A DNA stretch of 64,000 bases from Desulfuromusa sp. (GCA_016744595.1 JADGEB010000014.1:1-64000); one strand, 5' to 3'; shown: positions 8,474 through 18,749, counted from the first letter of the stretch. The notes: generated by a model not told the origin, from the sequence alone. Numbers and translations: made by a program.

Positions 8474-11089
8474 TTAGAGCATCTTTTTCAATTCATCAAG
8501 CAAGGTCAACGCTTCAATTGGTGTAGTACATCTCACATCAATTGATTCAAGGCGCATACGAATTTTATCTACCTGTTCTGAATGAAACAAAGAAAGTTGT
8601 GCTACAGGTTGTTTTGTTTGTTTGTTTTTGCTCTCACCCAGTCGCGGCTCTCCAGAACGAACAAATTCTCCGGTTTCAAGATTGCGTAGTATCTCTTTAG
8701 CGCGATTGATGACAGTTTCCGGTAGACCTGCCAAACGGCCAACCTGGATTCCATAAGAGCGACTGGCACTACCACTTATAATCTTTCTCAGGAAAATAAT
8801 CTGATCGTTCCATTCTTTAACCGCAACATTGTAATTCTTGATCCGTCCACGAGTCAGCGGCAAATCAGTTAGTTCATGATAGTGTGTCGCAAATAAAGTT
8901 TTAGCAGCAACAGCTTCATTATCATGAAGATATTCCGCAACAGCCCAGGCGATACTGACGCCATCAAAGGTAGACGTGCCACGCCCTATTTCATCCAAAA
9001 TAAGTAAGCTGCGTTGTGTTGCATGGCGTAAGATATTGGCCGTCTCGTTCATCTCGACCATGAATGTTGATTCACCTTTAGCCAGATTATCACTTGCACC
9101 AACCCGAGTAAAGATACGGTCAACCACACCAATCCTTGCAGCTTCGGCGGGGACAAAACTGCCCATCTGTGCCATCAAGGTAATCAAAGCAACTTGTCGC
9201 ATGAAGGTTGATTTGCCTGCCATGTTCGGACCAGTAATTATCAACAGTTGGTTTTTTAGCGTATCGAGCTCGACATCGTTGGGAACAAAAGCTTCCTTCA
9301 GAGGCATGCCTTCAACGACTGGATGTCGTCCAGCATCGATCTTAACCACACCTGAATCATCAATCTGCGGACAAACATAATTCCGCTCATGAGCTAAATC
9401 AGCCAGAGAAAGTAATGCATCGAGAATAGCAAGAACATCAGCACTCTGTTGAATTCTGCGCCCTTCGCCTGATACCTGTAATCTAATCTGTTGAAATAAA
9501 TTATACTCTAACTCGACAATACGATCTTCAGCACCCAGTACTTTATCTTCATAGTCCTTTAGCTGTGGAGTAATAAATCGCTCGGCATTCGTCAGGGTCT
9601 GTTTACGTTGATAGTCTTCAGGAACACGATCGAGATTGCGAAGTGTTACCTCAATAAAATAACCAAAAATTTTATTATATTTAACTTTCAGGGAAGAAAT
9701 ACCAGTCCGTTCACGCTCCTGTTGTTCCAAAGCCGCAATCCAGCCCTTACCGTCACGGCTGATTGCTCTCAACTCATCTAATTCTTCGCTAAAACCATCC
9801 TCGATAATACCGCCGTCACGCAAAACGAACGGTGGGTCATCAACAATGCCCCGATCAAGTAAAGAGACCAACTCAGGCATAAGGTCAATCTGCTGACGTA
9901 AGTCTTTTAGGTAATCACTTTGCAGTGGACTGAGTAAATCAACAACCTGAGGAAGTTTCTCCAAAGAAGCACGTAAAGCTGCAAGATCTTTACCATTTGC
10001 GCTAGCCATAGCGATTTTGCTGTTTAGTCGCTCCAGATCATAGACCCCATCAAGCGCCTCAATCAGTTCGATTCGCTGCAAGCTATCATCCACCAACTCG
10101 GCAACAGCAGATTGCCGTTGCTTGATCTGTCCCTGATCAACCAAGGGATAGTGCACCCAATGGCGTAGAGTCCGTCCACCCATGGCAGTCACGGTTCTAT
10201 CTAGCACACCCAGCAACGAACCGCGCTTTTTCCCATCTTGTAGCGTTGCTGTGAGTTCAAGATTTCGCCGGGTCGAGTCATCCAGAACCATAAAATTTTG
10301 CGTGTGGTAGGTCTGCAGCGGTCGTATATGTCGAAGTTCATCCTTCTGGGTCTGCTGAAGGTAATAAAGGACTGCAGAAGCTGCCTGTTGTGCAACAATC
10401 AATTCGTGACAGCCAAAAGATTGCAAGCCGGAAACACCAAAGAAGGTACAAAGTTGCTCCCTAGCGTAATCAGCTTCACAGACCCACTCAGGAAGAAAAT
10501 TACACATAACCCCTTCAAGAGGAGAGCCAATCTGTTGTTTTAATTCCCGACTATGATCAGAATCGCAGAAAAGAACCTCACGTGGGCGCAACGACCCAAG
10601 CTCACTTTCTACCTGCGACAGACTATCAACCTGAGCAACTCGAAATTCCCCGGTCGTAATATCAATATGGGCAACGCCAAAGCAGTTATTGTTCTCGATA
10701 ATAGAGAGAAGATAGTTGTTCTCTTTTGCTTCCAGGGTTTCCGTATCGGTCACGAGTCCGGGCGTCACAACCCGTACGACCTCACGCTTAACAATCCCTT
10801 TGGCTTTTTTCGGGTCTTCAACCTGTTCGCAGATTGCAACTTTATGCCCGGCTGAAATTAGCTTGGCAATATATCCTTGGCTACTATGATAAGGGATGCC
10901 ACAGAGCGGGACAGCATCTTCGACCCCCTTATTTCTGGATGTCAGCGTAATGCCCAATACTCGTGACGCAAGGATAGCATCATCCATAAACATCTCATAA
11001 AAATCCCCCAGCCTGAAAAACAGGACCGCATCCTGATAATCAGCTTTTATTTCCAGATACTGGCGCATCACCGGCGTTGCTGTTGACAT
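8474..11089 (-). CDS. mutS: DNA mismatch repair ATPase MutS
   Basis: 871 residues. It recognises mismatches and recruits MutL. The N-terminal mismatch-binding domain has the F-F-R-L-G-D-F-Y-E-M-F motif with the Phe-X-Glu wedge. The C-terminal ATPase shows Walker A T-G-P-N-M-A-G-K-S-T, Walker B L-L-I-L-D-E-I-G-R-G-T-S-T and the F-A-T-H-Y-H-E-L signature. A basic C-terminal tail precedes a helix-turn-helix dimer segment. It is the first gene of the minus-strand series; the amidase start codon follows its stop with no spacer. mutL is not in the window. Confidence 0.97.
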   Translation of the reverse strand: MSTATPVMRQYLEIKADYQDAVLFFRLGDFYEMFMDDAILASRVLGITLTSRNKGVEDAVPLCGIPYHSSQGYIAKLISAGHKVAICEQVEDPKKAKGIVKREVVRVVTPGLVTDTETLEAKENNYLLSIIENNNCFGVAHIDITTGEFRVAQVDSLSQVESELGSLRPREVLFCDSDHSRELKQQIGSPLEGVMCNFLPEWVCEADYAREQLCTFFGVSGLQSFGCHELIVAQQAASAVLYYLQQTQKDELRHIRPLQTYHTQNFMVLDDSTRRNLELTATLQDGKKRGSLLGVLDRTVTAMGGRTLRHWVHYPLVDQGQIKQRQSAVAELVDDSLQRIELIEALDGVYDLERLNSKIAMASANGKDLAALRASLEKLPQVVDLLSPLQSDYLKDLRQQIDLMPELVSLLDRGIVDDPPFVLRDGGIIEDGFSEELDELRAISRDGKGWIAALEQQERERTGISSLKVKYNKIFGYFIEVTLRNLDRVPEDYQRKQTLTNAERFITPQLKDYEDKVLGAEDRIVELEYNLFQQIRLQVSGEGRRIQQSADVLAILDALLSLADLAHERNYVCPQIDDSGVVKIDAGRHPVVEGMPLKEAFVPNDVELDTLKNQLLIITGPNMAGKSTFMRQVALITLMAQMGSFVPAEAARIGVVDRIFTRVGASDNLAKGESTFMVEMNETANILRHATQRSLLILDEIGRGTSTFDGVSIAWAVAEYLHDNEAVAAKTLFATHYHELTDLPLTRGRIKNYNVAVKEWNDQIIFLRKIISGSASRSYGIQVGRLAGLPETVINRAKEILRNLETGEFVRSGEPRLGESKNKQTKQPVAQLSLFHSEQVDKIRMRLESIDVRCTTPIEALTLLDELKKML

Positions 11090-11310
11090 GCTAACTTCCT
11101 GATATCATAAATGTAAGTAAAGTTAAAACGGTTATTACACAAGGCTGGGTATCCTAACAAAGCCATCCATGTAAGTAAATAGAGGGATGCCAATATCGGC
11201 AATACCACATCTTGACCCCTAATCATTGCGATGCTAACAATCACACTTCGTAACTATCGCAAGAGCAACACGTTCACCCTGCGGCACTAAACTTACAATG
11301 GGATCTTTTT

Positions 11311-11820
11311 ATGACTACGACAAAATCACAATCAATGCAGACCAACCTTTTCAATCAGCAAGAATATGCGATAGAAACCCTTGAGGATGAAATCAGAGTT
11401 GATCAGAGTTGCAAACTGCTCTTACTGGAATATCATCAGTATTTATTAAAAAATATGGAAATAGCTCCACTGGTAGCTGGATCAATGGCGAGTGGTGCAG
11501 ACTATTATTTACGTGATTTCATGATCGATAATCGACGCACAAATATTTTCCATATATCCCCCGAACTGATCCAGAGTTTTGCTGGAAACTGGTATATAAT
11601 CAATACGCTTGAGCCGAACATGGTAGAACTTGAAAGAATCTTAATTGGCACAAGTCATTTTTATAACTACTGTGTTAAAAAAAATCTGGTCACTTCGGCA
11701 ACTGCTGAGAAAGTTGAGCGAGCCTGCTCCCAATTATGTTATTACCAACAGCGCATTGAAAGCTTTCACAACCTCTCTGGCGATGGTTTCACTGCTTGGG
11801 ATAAAAGTTGTCCGCTATAA
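11311..11820 (+). CDS. Hypothetical protein, 169 aa
   Basis: Not recognised. An open frame from ATG 11311 with a GGGATC-like ribosome site encodes a soluble, mostly helical protein with an acidic first third and three Cys near the C-terminus (A-C-S-Q-L-C and K-S-C-P-L). No membrane segment or signal peptide is seen. It is divergent from mutS, with 221 bases between them, and is followed within 14 bases by the cation efflux gene, so the two are probably cotranscribed. Coding appearance is reasonable, but the function is unknown. Confidence 0.65.
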   Translation: MTTTKSQSMQTNLFNQQEYAIETLEDEIRVDQSCKLLLLEYHQYLLKNMEIAPLVAGSMASGADYYLRDFMIDNRRTNIFHISPELIQSFAGNWYIINTLEPNMVELERILIGTSHFYNYCVKKNLVTSATAEKVERACSQLCYYQQRIESFHNLSGDGFTAWDKSCPL

Positions 11821-11834
11821 ATAGAGGATCAATC

Positions 11835-12782
11835 GTGCCACAGGCTAAAAATCCAAAATTAAGGGCGGCAGCACTCTCTATCTGTGGAGCGCTAGCTCTT
11901 GCCATAATTAAATTGATCACCGCTCTGCTGAGTGGTTCAATGGCGGTGATGGCATCAGCCGTCGACTCGTTGCTTGACATATTAATGTCAGGGGTTAACT
12001 TCATGGCGATTCGACAAGCTGAACAACCCCCCGATCAATCCCACCCCTTTGGTCATGGAAAATTTGAAACTCTAGCCACGCTGTTTCAAGCTTTGGTTAT
12101 CACTGCCTCAGGTGGCTGGATTATCTATGAGTCAGTAATTCGTTTAGGCCAGAATACTCGCTTAGAAAATATCAATCAGGGGATTGGCGTTCTTGCGTTC
12201 AGTGCTGTCGTTTCCTGGTTTATAGCCAGCTATTTAAGTAAAGTTGCTAAACAGACAGACTCATCAGCGCTTGAAGCCGATTCACTTCACTTCAGGATGG
12301 ACATCTACAGCAATCTAGGATTAATGGCTGGATTGCTAATGGTACGTTGGTTTGATGTTCACTGGCTTGATGCCGCGCTGTCAATATTGGTTGCCTCCTA
12401 TATTCTTCATGAGGCACTTCAGTTGATCAAGCGGAGCCTGACTGACATTCTCGACCACGAATTGCCTGAAGAGATACAGCAACACGTTCATCAGCTGATC
12501 AGTTCTCATGAGGGGCCTTTAGCCGGTTACCATGGCCTGCGTACTCGGCGCGCCGGATCTCTCAAAATCATGGATTTCCATCTTGAAGTTTGTAAAGATA
12601 TGACTGTTTTTGAAGCGCACAAATTGACCGACAGCCTGGAAAGAAGAATAGAAAGAGAAATACCGGGGGCAAATGTGATTATCCACGTTGATCCCTGCAC
12701 TGCTGATGATTGTCCGGGAAAAGAAAACTGTGAAATCAATAAAAGTCGGATTCCGACCAGATTTCAAAATTTTGGAGACTAG
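11835..12782 (+). CDS. Cation diffusion facilitator (CDF) family metal efflux protein
   Basis: About 315 residues, inner membrane, exporting divalent metals (Zn2+/Fe2+/Cd2+/Co2+) in exchange for protons. Several hydrophobic segments occupy the first 200 residues. Transport-site residues are visible as S-A-V-D-S-L-L-D (Asp pair in helix 2) and H-F-R-M-D (His/Asp in helix 5), with the family signature H-P-F-G-H-G-K-F-E. The C-terminal domain (about 210-290) is the metal-sensing ferredoxin-like fold, ending in a Cys-rich tail (D-P-C-T-A-D-D-C-P). GTG at 11835 with AGAGGA eight bases upstream is preferred to the TTG at 11808 that overlaps the previous gene. Confidence 0.9.
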   Translation: MPQAKNPKLRAAALSICGALALAIIKLITALLSGSMAVMASAVDSLLDILMSGVNFMAIRQAEQPPDQSHPFGHGKFETLATLFQALVITASGGWIIYESVIRLGQNTRLENINQGIGVLAFSAVVSWFIASYLSKVAKQTDSSALEADSLHFRMDIYSNLGLMAGLLMVRWFDVHWLDAALSILVASYILHEALQLIKRSLTDILDHELPEEIQQHVHQLISSHEGPLAGYHGLRTRRAGSLKIMDFHLEVCKDMTVFEAHKLTDSLERRIEREIPGANVIIHVDPCTADDCPGKENCEINKSRIPTRFQNFGD

Positions 12783-12812
12783 GAAGGGGTCTTGCTCTTT
12801 AGTTCTCGAAGA

Positions 12813-13229
12813 TTATTGACTTTCTTTTTTTTTATCAGTCGCAATAGCAAGATTCCCGAAACCCGCTTTTTTTGCAACATCCATCAACTGCACAACATTA
12901 CCGTGCAAAGCAGCCTTGTCAGCCATCAATAAAAAAGTCATCTTCTCTGTTGTCATTCGATCAAAATCCATTAAGTGTTGCAGCAATTCTTCTCGGCTCA
13001 CTTTTTCTCGATGCAAATAGATATCTCCGTTTTCAGACAAATATACCTGGACTTCTTTCTTGCTCTGCTTAATCTGTTCAGAACTCGATGCAGGAAGATT
13101 GATACTTAGCCCAGGACGCTCAATAAAGGTTGTTGAAATCATAAAAAAAATCAACAACAGAAAAACGACATCAATCATTGGAGTTAGATCGACTTTGGGG
13201 GATTCTTGGATGCGACGGCGAAAACCCAT
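12813..13229 (-). CDS. exbD: ExbD/TolR family biopolymer transport protein
   Basis: 138 residues from ATG 13229. It has one N-terminal membrane helix with the essential Asp (V-D-L-T-P-M-I-D-V-V-F-L-L-L-I-F-F-M) and a periplasmic domain. With ExbB it forms a proton-driven motor that energises TonB or Tol systems. The ATG lies one base after the exbB stop codon, so the genes are translationally coupled. Whether the pair serves TonB, Tol or another function cannot be told here because no tonB/tolA is adjacent. It is convergent with the cation efflux gene. Confidence 0.92.
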   Translation of the reverse strand: MGFRRRIQESPKVDLTPMIDVVFLLLIFFMISTTFIERPGLSINLPASSSEQIKQSKKEVQVYLSENGDIYLHREKVSREELLQHLMDFDRMTTEKMTFLLMADKAALHGNVVQLMDVAKKAGFGNLAIATDKKKESQ

Positions 13230-13230
13230 A

Positions 13231-13830
13231 TTAATTCTCAACCAAATCAACAACCTGCATCGTTGCTTCTTCCAGTTCAAGAACCAGACGTTCAGAGCGA
13301 CTCGACAGATAACGATGCAATAAAATCATCGGAACTGCAACTGTCAACCCAGCGGCAGTTGTGATTAAAGCTTCAGAAATACCACCGCCCAAAGTTGCCG
13401 GGGTTCCCATCCCTTCGGTTGCAATAACGTTGAACGCCTTAATCATCCCCAACACGGTTCCCAACAAACCAAGTAGAGGAGTGATATTAGCAATAGTCCC
13501 AAGCAAGCCGAGATAACGCTGAAGGAAAACAGCTTCTCGTTCACCTACTTCTTCTGCGAGTGACTTCAAGTAACTCCGTTGGCAACCGCGATTTTTAAGG
13601 ACTACAATCAGAATTCTAGCCAACGGTGATTTATTTTGCGTGCAGAGGTCTAACGCTTCCTTGGCCTTATCTTTATGTAATAAATCTTTGACCGCGTTTT
13701 GCAATGGCCTCAGTTTGCGTCGCACCTTGATAAACGCAAAAATACGTTCCATAAATATTGCCCACCCAATCACCGAACAGAGTAGAATCGGGTACATCAG
13801 CGGGCCACCCCGGGTAAAAAAATCAATCAT
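13231..13830 (-). CDS. exbB: ExbB/TolQ/MotA family proton channel protein
   Basis: 199 residues with three membrane segments: an N-terminal one (P-I-L-L-C-S-V-I-G-W-A-I-F) and a pair flanking the conserved L-G-L-L-G-T-V-L-G-M-I-K-A-F motif and the G-I-S-E-A-L-I-T-T-A-A-G-L-T-V-A-V-P segment, whose Thr residues line the proton path. It partners ExbD encoded immediately downstream. Both lie on the minus strand, separated from the phosphodiesterase gene by 52 bases. Confidence 0.93.
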   Translation of the reverse strand: MIDFFTRGGPLMYPILLCSVIGWAIFMERIFAFIKVRRKLRPLQNAVKDLLHKDKAKEALDLCTQNKSPLARILIVVLKNRGCQRSYLKSLAEEVGEREAVFLQRYLGLLGTIANITPLLGLLGTVLGMIKAFNVIATEGMGTPATLGGGISEALITTAAGLTVAVPMILLHRYLSSRSERLVLELEEATMQVVDLVEN

Positions 13831-13882
13831 CTATCAGAACCTTTAGTGTTTCCAGAAAAACAATACAACAGTTGAAAGAATG

Positions 13883-14371
13883 TCAATCGATTCGAATAAT
13901 CTCACCCGTCACCTCGGAACCAAGATTTAAAATACCGACGGTATGATATGGAGCCGACCGACGGTCTGTCGGGCTACCAGGATTAATCAATAACACAGAG
14001 CCAACCTTACGACAAAGGGGTTGGTGACTATGTCCAAAGACCAATACGTCAATATCATTAGCAGGAAAGCAACTCAAAACCCGTTTTTCTATTCCATTCG
14101 GACTTCCCCAACCATGAACCATCCCTATTCGCGTTTCTCCTAGAGTCACGACCCTTTGTGTTGGCAACCCAGCACACGATAAATCCATATTTCCGCGAAC
14201 AGAATACCAAGGGGTTGGATAGAAGCAACTATCCAGTTCCCCGTGCACGTGATCACCAGCATGGAGAATCGCCTCAATGTCAGAAAAAGGGTCGTTCAGT
14301 AATTTTTCAGCTAAAATAAGTCCAGCTTCAAGAGAATGTACATGAGTATCTGATATAATACCTACTTGCAT
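13883..14371 (-). CDS. YfcE/MJ0936-type metallophosphoesterase
   Basis: 162 residues, small calcineurin-like phosphodiesterase. Metal-binding motifs in order: I-I-S-D-T-H (start), H-A-G-D (about 40), R-G-N-M-D (about 60), M-V-H-G-W (about 84) and F-G-H-S-H (about 115). L-L-I-N-P-G-S-P-T-D-R-R near the end is typical of the YfcE family. Such proteins hydrolyse phosphodiester model substrates; the physiological substrate is not known. It stands alone on the minus strand upstream of exbB. Confidence 0.9.
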   Translation of the reverse strand: MQVGIISDTHVHSLEAGLILAEKLLNDPFSDIEAILHAGDHVHGELDSCFYPTPWYSVRGNMDLSCAGLPTQRVVTLGETRIGMVHGWGSPNGIEKRVLSCFPANDIDVLVFGHSHQPLCRKVGSVLLINPGSPTDRRSAPYHTVGILNLGSEVTGEIIRID

Positions 14372-14414
14372 TTATTACCCAATCCCTGAACTTGATCCAG
14401 TAGAGTGTCAGACG

Positions 14415-14518
14415 CTAGCAGCCTGCCGAACTATCTGGACTGAAACGAAAAAGAGTTGAAATATGAGCCAAATGTACGAATTTGCAGTCAGCTTATTAAT
14501 AGTACTACAGGCTGCTAG
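14415..14518. repeat. Dispersed intergenic repeat with inverted ends, copy A
   Basis: About 104 bp bounded by a perfect 11-bp inverted repeat (CTAGCAGCCTG ... CAGGCTGCTAG). A second copy lies at 53829-53921 in the opposite orientation. They share ACTGAA-CGAAAAA, GTT-AAAT, ACGAATTTGCAG and the ends. It looks like a MITE or structured palindromic intergenic element. No ORF lies inside. It is in the 567-base gap before maeB. Confidence 0.75.
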
Positions 14519-14729
14519 TAACATAGGTTAATAAGTTTGCAAGTGCCAGTGCCAGCATAGCACTTTTCACCCTGACTTTACTTACCGTTAAGGGTTAAGA
14601 CCTACGTGAAACGGCGAGTTTTGGCCAATAAACACTATTTTTATAAAAAAAATACTCCCTGATATAAGAAATAAACAGGCGAAGCAAGCTAACCTGCTGT
14701 TTTAGTGTTATCTTTTAAAGTACTTATAC

Positions 14730-14746
14730 TTGGCATTAGCATTGCG
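14730..14746 (+). promoter_or_regulatory. Putative sigma54 (-24/-12) promoter for maeB
   Basis: TTGGCATTAGCATTGCG fits the TGGC-N7-TTGC consensus with exact GG-N10-GC spacing. A TTGTAT...ATACAA inverted repeat follows at 14762-14783. A sigma70-like alternative (TTGACT 14790, TATAAT 14811, spacing 15) lies downstream. The rest of 14519-14938 shows no gene. Confidence 0.55.
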
Positions 14747-14938
14747 ACACTAGCATAAGGGTTGTATCACGCTATAGATACAAATGAACTTGACTTTATT
14801 TTAGTATAACTATAATTTTTTAGTTTAAATAATCATCATCAAACGACTAAACCACTTGCTTATTCGCATCATAAGAGGTAAAACGCTCAGGAAAATACCT
14901 CATCTTGGAAACTTCTCTCTACAGGAGGACAAAATCAC

Positions 14939-17197
14939 ATGTCAATGCGTCAAGAAGCCCTCGATTATCACAGTTCAGGGCGAAAAGGTAAAATCGAAGT
15001 TATCACAACTAAACCCTGTGCTACCAGCCATGATCTTGCTCTAGCCTATAGCCCTGGGGTCGCAGAGCCTTGCCTGGATATCGAAAAAGATCCAAACGAT
15101 GCTTATAAATATACAGCGAAAGGGAACTTGGTTGCCGTAGTTTCTAACGGTACTGCAGTTCTCGGACTCGGCGATATTGGCGCTCTGGCCGGCAAGCCGG
15201 TTATGGAAGGAAAAGGCATCCTATTTAAAAGCTTTGCCGATGTTGATGTGTTTGATATTGAACTAAACACAAAGGATTCAGATGAAATCATCCGAACGGT
15301 TAAACTTCTAGAACCAACTTTTGGAGGAATTAACCTGGAAGACATTAAAGGTCCAGAGTGTTTTTATATTGAAGAAGAACTCAATAAAATCATGGACATT
15401 CCAGTCTTTCATGATGACCAGCATGGCACAGCAATCATTTCAGCGGCAGGAATGCTGAACGCCCTGGAAATTGTCGGCAAGGATGTGGGTAAATGTAAAA
15501 TAGTTGTTAATGGTGCCGGTGCTGCAGGTATTGCATGTGCCAATCTTGCTATCACCATGGGGATCGATAAAAATAACGTCATCCTCTGTGACACTAAAGG
15601 GGTCATTTATAAAGGCAGAACCAATGGCATGAATGAGTACAAGGAGCGTCTAGCGGCAGAAACAGAAGCCAGAACCCTAGCTGACGCCATGGTTGGTGCT
15701 GATATTTTCTTTGGTGTTTCAGCAAAAGGAGCGCTGTCAGCTGACATGCTAAGAAGCATGGCAAAAGATCCTGTCGTCTTTGCCATGGCCAACCCTGATC
15801 CAGAAATCACACCACCTGAAGCTCTAGAGGTTCGCGGTGATGTTATAATCGGAACTGGCCGATCTGACTATATGAACCAGGTCAACAATGTCCTCTGCTT
15901 TCCATTTCTATTCCGTGGTGCTCTCGATGTTCATGCAAGTGCCATTAACGATGAAATGAAGCTCGCTGCGGTTAAAGCTTTGGCCGATCTGGCCAAACTT
16001 GACGTTCCCGATTCTGTGCGTAAGGCTTATGCTGGTGAAGATATCCAGTTTGGTCGTGAATATATCATTCCAAAACCGTTTGACCCTCGGGTTCTCCTTC
16101 ATGTTGCACCAGCAGTTGCACAGGCGGCAATGGATTCTGGTGTAGCAAGACGCCCAATCGAAGACATGGAAAAATATCGCGAATCTCTAGAAGCGATACA
16201 AAGCCGTTCAAAAGAGATCATGCGTACGTTGATCAACAAAGCCAAAGCAAATCCGAAGCGAATCGTTTTCCCTGAGGGTGAAGAAGATAAAATCTTACGA
16301 GCCGCTCAGATTTTGATAAAAGAAAATATTGCTACCCCGGTTCTATTGGGCGACGAAAATGAAATTCGTAACCGAATTACAGAACTGAAACTGGATCTTG
16401 GTGATGTTGAAATTCTTAATCCGATGACTTGTGATAAGCGTGGAGATTATATCGATGCCATGTTTGAAAAACGCCAACGCAAGGGTGTCACCCGCGCTGG
16501 GGCGAAAAGACAAATAAAGGTTAACAACAACTATTTTGGTGCCATGATGGTAGAAAAGGGTGATGCTGATTCGATGCTTTCAGGTATTAATCATCACTAT
16601 CCTGAAACTATCCAACCAGCACTAGATATTATTGGCAAACAGCCTCAACTGTCGAAGGTTCATGGTATGTACATGCTGGTGTTCAAGAAGAAAGTTGTCT
16701 TCTTTGCCGATACCACTGTAACAATTGAACCAACTGCTGAAGAATTGGCAGAAACTGCTATCCTTGCAGCAGCAGAGGTTCGCAAATTTGATATCGAACC
16801 TAAGATTGCGATGCTTTCTTTCTCTAACTTTGGTAGTACCAATCATCCATCCACCACTAAGGTCAAGAGAGCAACCGCTTTGGTTAAGGAACAGGCACCT
16901 GATTTGATCGTTGATGGTGAGATTCAGGCAAATGTTGCCTTAGATCCAGAGTTGACTGAACTTCAATATCCTTTCTCAGCGCTTAAAGGTGATGCAAATG
17001 TCTTCATTTTCCCAGATCTTCAGTCGGGCAATATCAGCTATAAATTGCTCAATAAGTTAGGTGGGGCCGAAACGATTGGTCCAATCCTATTGGGAATGAG
17101 AAAACCAGTTCACGTATTGCAACGGGGTGACGATGTTGCTGACATTATCAATATGGCAGCAGTTGCTGTAGTTGATGCTCAAGAAACTGCTAAATAA
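14939..17197 (+). CDS. maeB: NADP-dependent malic enzyme with C-terminal phosphotransacetylase-like domain
   Basis: 752 residues. It oxidatively decarboxylates malate to pyruvate. The malic enzyme domain (about 20-155) contains Y-S-P-G-V-A-E-P-C, the NAD(P)-binding domain (about 165-410) shows [13 protein letters not shown], and from about 430 a phosphate acetyltransferase-like domain begins with [11 protein letters not shown]. In MaeB proteins this last domain is regulatory, binding acetyl-CoA, rather than clearly catalytic. The ATG is preceded by AGGAGG at a good distance. A strong terminator follows at 17229. Confidence 0.95.
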   Translation: MSMRQEALDYHSSGRKGKIEVITTKPCATSHDLALAYSPGVAEPCLDIEKDPNDAYKYTAKGNLVAVVSNGTAVLGLGDIGALAGKPVMEGKGILFKSFADVDVFDIELNTKDSDEIIRTVKLLEPTFGGINLEDIKGPECFYIEEELNKIMDIPVFHDDQHGTAIISAAGMLNALEIVGKDVGKCKIVVNGAGAAGIACANLAITMGIDKNNVILCDTKGVIYKGRTNGMNEYKERLAAETEARTLADAMVGADIFFGVSAKGALSADMLRSMAKDPVVFAMANPDPEITPPEALEVRGDVIIGTGRSDYMNQVNNVLCFPFLFRGALDVHASAINDEMKLAAVKALADLAKLDVPDSVRKAYAGEDIQFGREYIIPKPFDPRVLLHVAPAVAQAAMDSGVARRPIEDMEKYRESLEAIQSRSKEIMRTLINKAKANPKRIVFPEGEEDKILRAAQILIKENIATPVLLGDENEIRNRITELKLDLGDVEILNPMTCDKRGDYIDAMFEKRQRKGVTRAGAKRQIKVNNNYFGAMMVEKGDADSMLSGINHHYPETIQPALDIIGKQPQLSKVHGMYMLVFKKKVVFFADTTVTIEPTAEELAETAILAAAEVRKFDIEPKIAMLSFSNFGSTNHPSTTKVKRATALVKEQAPDLIVDGEIQANVALDPELTELQYPFSALKGDANVFIFPDLQSGNISYKLLNKLGGAETIGPILLGMRKPVHVLQRGDDVADIINMAAVAVVDAQETAK

Positions 17198-17228
17198 TGT
17201 AGAATATTTCAACAAACACGAAATATCG

Positions 17229-17265
17229 AGCGGGAATTTCTTTATCGAAATTCCCGCTTTTTTTT
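17229..17265 (+). terminator. Intrinsic terminator of maeB
   Basis: A perfect 12-bp stem, AGCGGGAATTTC paired with GAAATTCCCGCT around a TTTATC loop, followed by eight T. It separates maeB from thrC. Confidence 0.93.
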
Positions 17266-17360
17266 GTGCACAAACTTCCAATCAAATTTATTTATTGATA
17301 TGATGCCGCGCGTTAAAAATAAATTTAAGGAAGCATTTTCATTAAGAAAAGAGATTTTTT

Positions 17361-18749
17361 ATGAAATATTGTAGCACTAGAGGAAAAGTTAGTGGTTTAG
17401 ATTTCACTGAAGCAGTTATGATGGGTCTGGCAGATGATGGAGGGTTGCTCCTACCTGAATCAATCCCTGAATTATCACCTAATGACCTACAACAGCTCAG
17501 CAAGCTACCCTACCCTGAACTAGCTTTTCAGGTTATATCCAAATATGCCACAGACGTCCCTGAATCCGATCTAAAAGAGCTCATTGACCGATCTTATGCA
17601 GAGTTTGAGCATCCACAAATCACACCAGTTGTTAAACAGGATGGTTTGTATATTCTCGAACTGTTTCACGGACCAACCCTTGCGTTTAAAGATGTAGCGC
17701 TACAGTTTCTCGGTAATCTATTTGAATACGTTTTGGCTAAAAGTGATCAACGGATGAATATTCTCGGTGCAACCAGCGGGGACACTGGTAGTGCAGCAAT
17801 CTATGGTGTCAGAGGAAAAGATAATATCAACATCTTCATCCTTCATCCAAAAGGAAGAGTATCGCCAATCCAAGAGCTGCAGATGACCACAGTAACTGAT
17901 AAAAATGTTTACAATCTGGCGGTTGAAGGGACTTTTGACGATGCTCAAGCTATCGTTAAGGAAATATTTGGCGATCTTGAGTTCAAAGAGCTACATTCTC
18001 TAGGTGCGGTCAATTCAATCAACTGGGCACGTATTCTTGCTCAGGTTGTTTATTACTTCTACGCCTGGTTCCAGGTAAGCAGTAAAACCGGAGCAGAACA
18101 AATCAATGTAGCTGTCCCAACCGGTAATTTTGGTGATATTTTTGCGGGATACATTGCTAAACGAATGGGGGTTCCAATCAATCAGCTCATTTTAGCAACC
18201 AATTCCAATAACATTCTCAGTCGTTGCATCAACACCGGAGACTATTCCATAGCTGACGTTCACCACTCACTCTCACCTTCTATGGATATCCAGATTGCCA
18301 GTAACTTTGAACGTTACCTTTACTACCTGCTTGATTGCAATGCAAAAAAAGTTGTTCTAGCGATGGACAGCTTTAAAAATAATGGAAATCTTGAGTTTAC
18401 TGATGCACAAAAAGAGAGATTAAGGAAAGATTTCTCCTCTTCTTCAATCGATGACAATGAGACTTTAGAAACCATTCGTTCTTTCCATAAGAAAACCGGA
18501 TATATTCTTGATCCTCACACAGCGACCGGCATCGCTGTGGGTGAAAAAAACAGTGATTCTTCCTGTCCATTAGTTTGCCTAGCGACAGCACACCCTGCAA
18601 AGTTTGGTGATGCGGTGCAAAAAGCTATCGGACTAGACCCTGAACTTCCAGCCGCATTTGTCGGTCTTGAGAAGCGCAAGAAAAAAGTTATCACTATCTC
18701 CGCAGATAAGGAGAAAATTAAAAAATACATTTCAAGTAATTCTATCTAA
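17361..18749 (+). CDS. thrC: Threonine synthase
   Basis: 462 residues, the long (E. coli/fungal-like) class. It is PLP-dependent and converts O-phosphohomoserine to threonine. N-terminal Y-C-S-T-R-G is typical. The PLP lysine lies in H-G-P-T-L-A-F-K-D-V-A (about residue 110), the phosphate-binding loop in G-A-T-S-G-D-T-G-S-A, and P-T-G-N-F-G-D-I-F-A-G-Y marks the second half. It is flanked by terminators on both sides, so it is probably monocistronic. Confidence 0.96.
   Translation: MKYCSTRGKVSGLDFTEAVMMGLADDGGLLLPESIPELSPNDLQQLSKLPYPELAFQVISKYATDVPESDLKELIDRSYAEFEHPQITPVVKQDGLYILELFHGPTLAFKDVALQFLGNLFEYVLAKSDQRMNILGATSGDTGSAAIYGVRGKDNINIFILHPKGRVSPIQELQMTTVTDKNVYNLAVEGTFDDAQAIVKEIFGDLEFKELHSLGAVNSINWARILAQVVYYFYAWFQVSSKTGAEQINVAVPTGNFGDIFAGYIAKRMGVPINQLILATNSNNILSRCINTGDYSIADVHHSLSPSMDIQIASNFERYLYYLLDCNAKKVVLAMDSFKNNGNLEFTDAQKERLRKDFSSSSIDDNETLETIRSFHKKTGYILDPHTATGIAVGEKNSDSSCPLVCLATAHPAKFGDAVQKAIGLDPELPAAFVGLEKRKKKVITISADKEKIKKYISSNSI

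Noticed and set aside
11808-11835. TTG start for the cation efflux gene
   Set aside because: The GTG at 11835 has a better-placed ribosome site and avoids overlap with the upstream gene.
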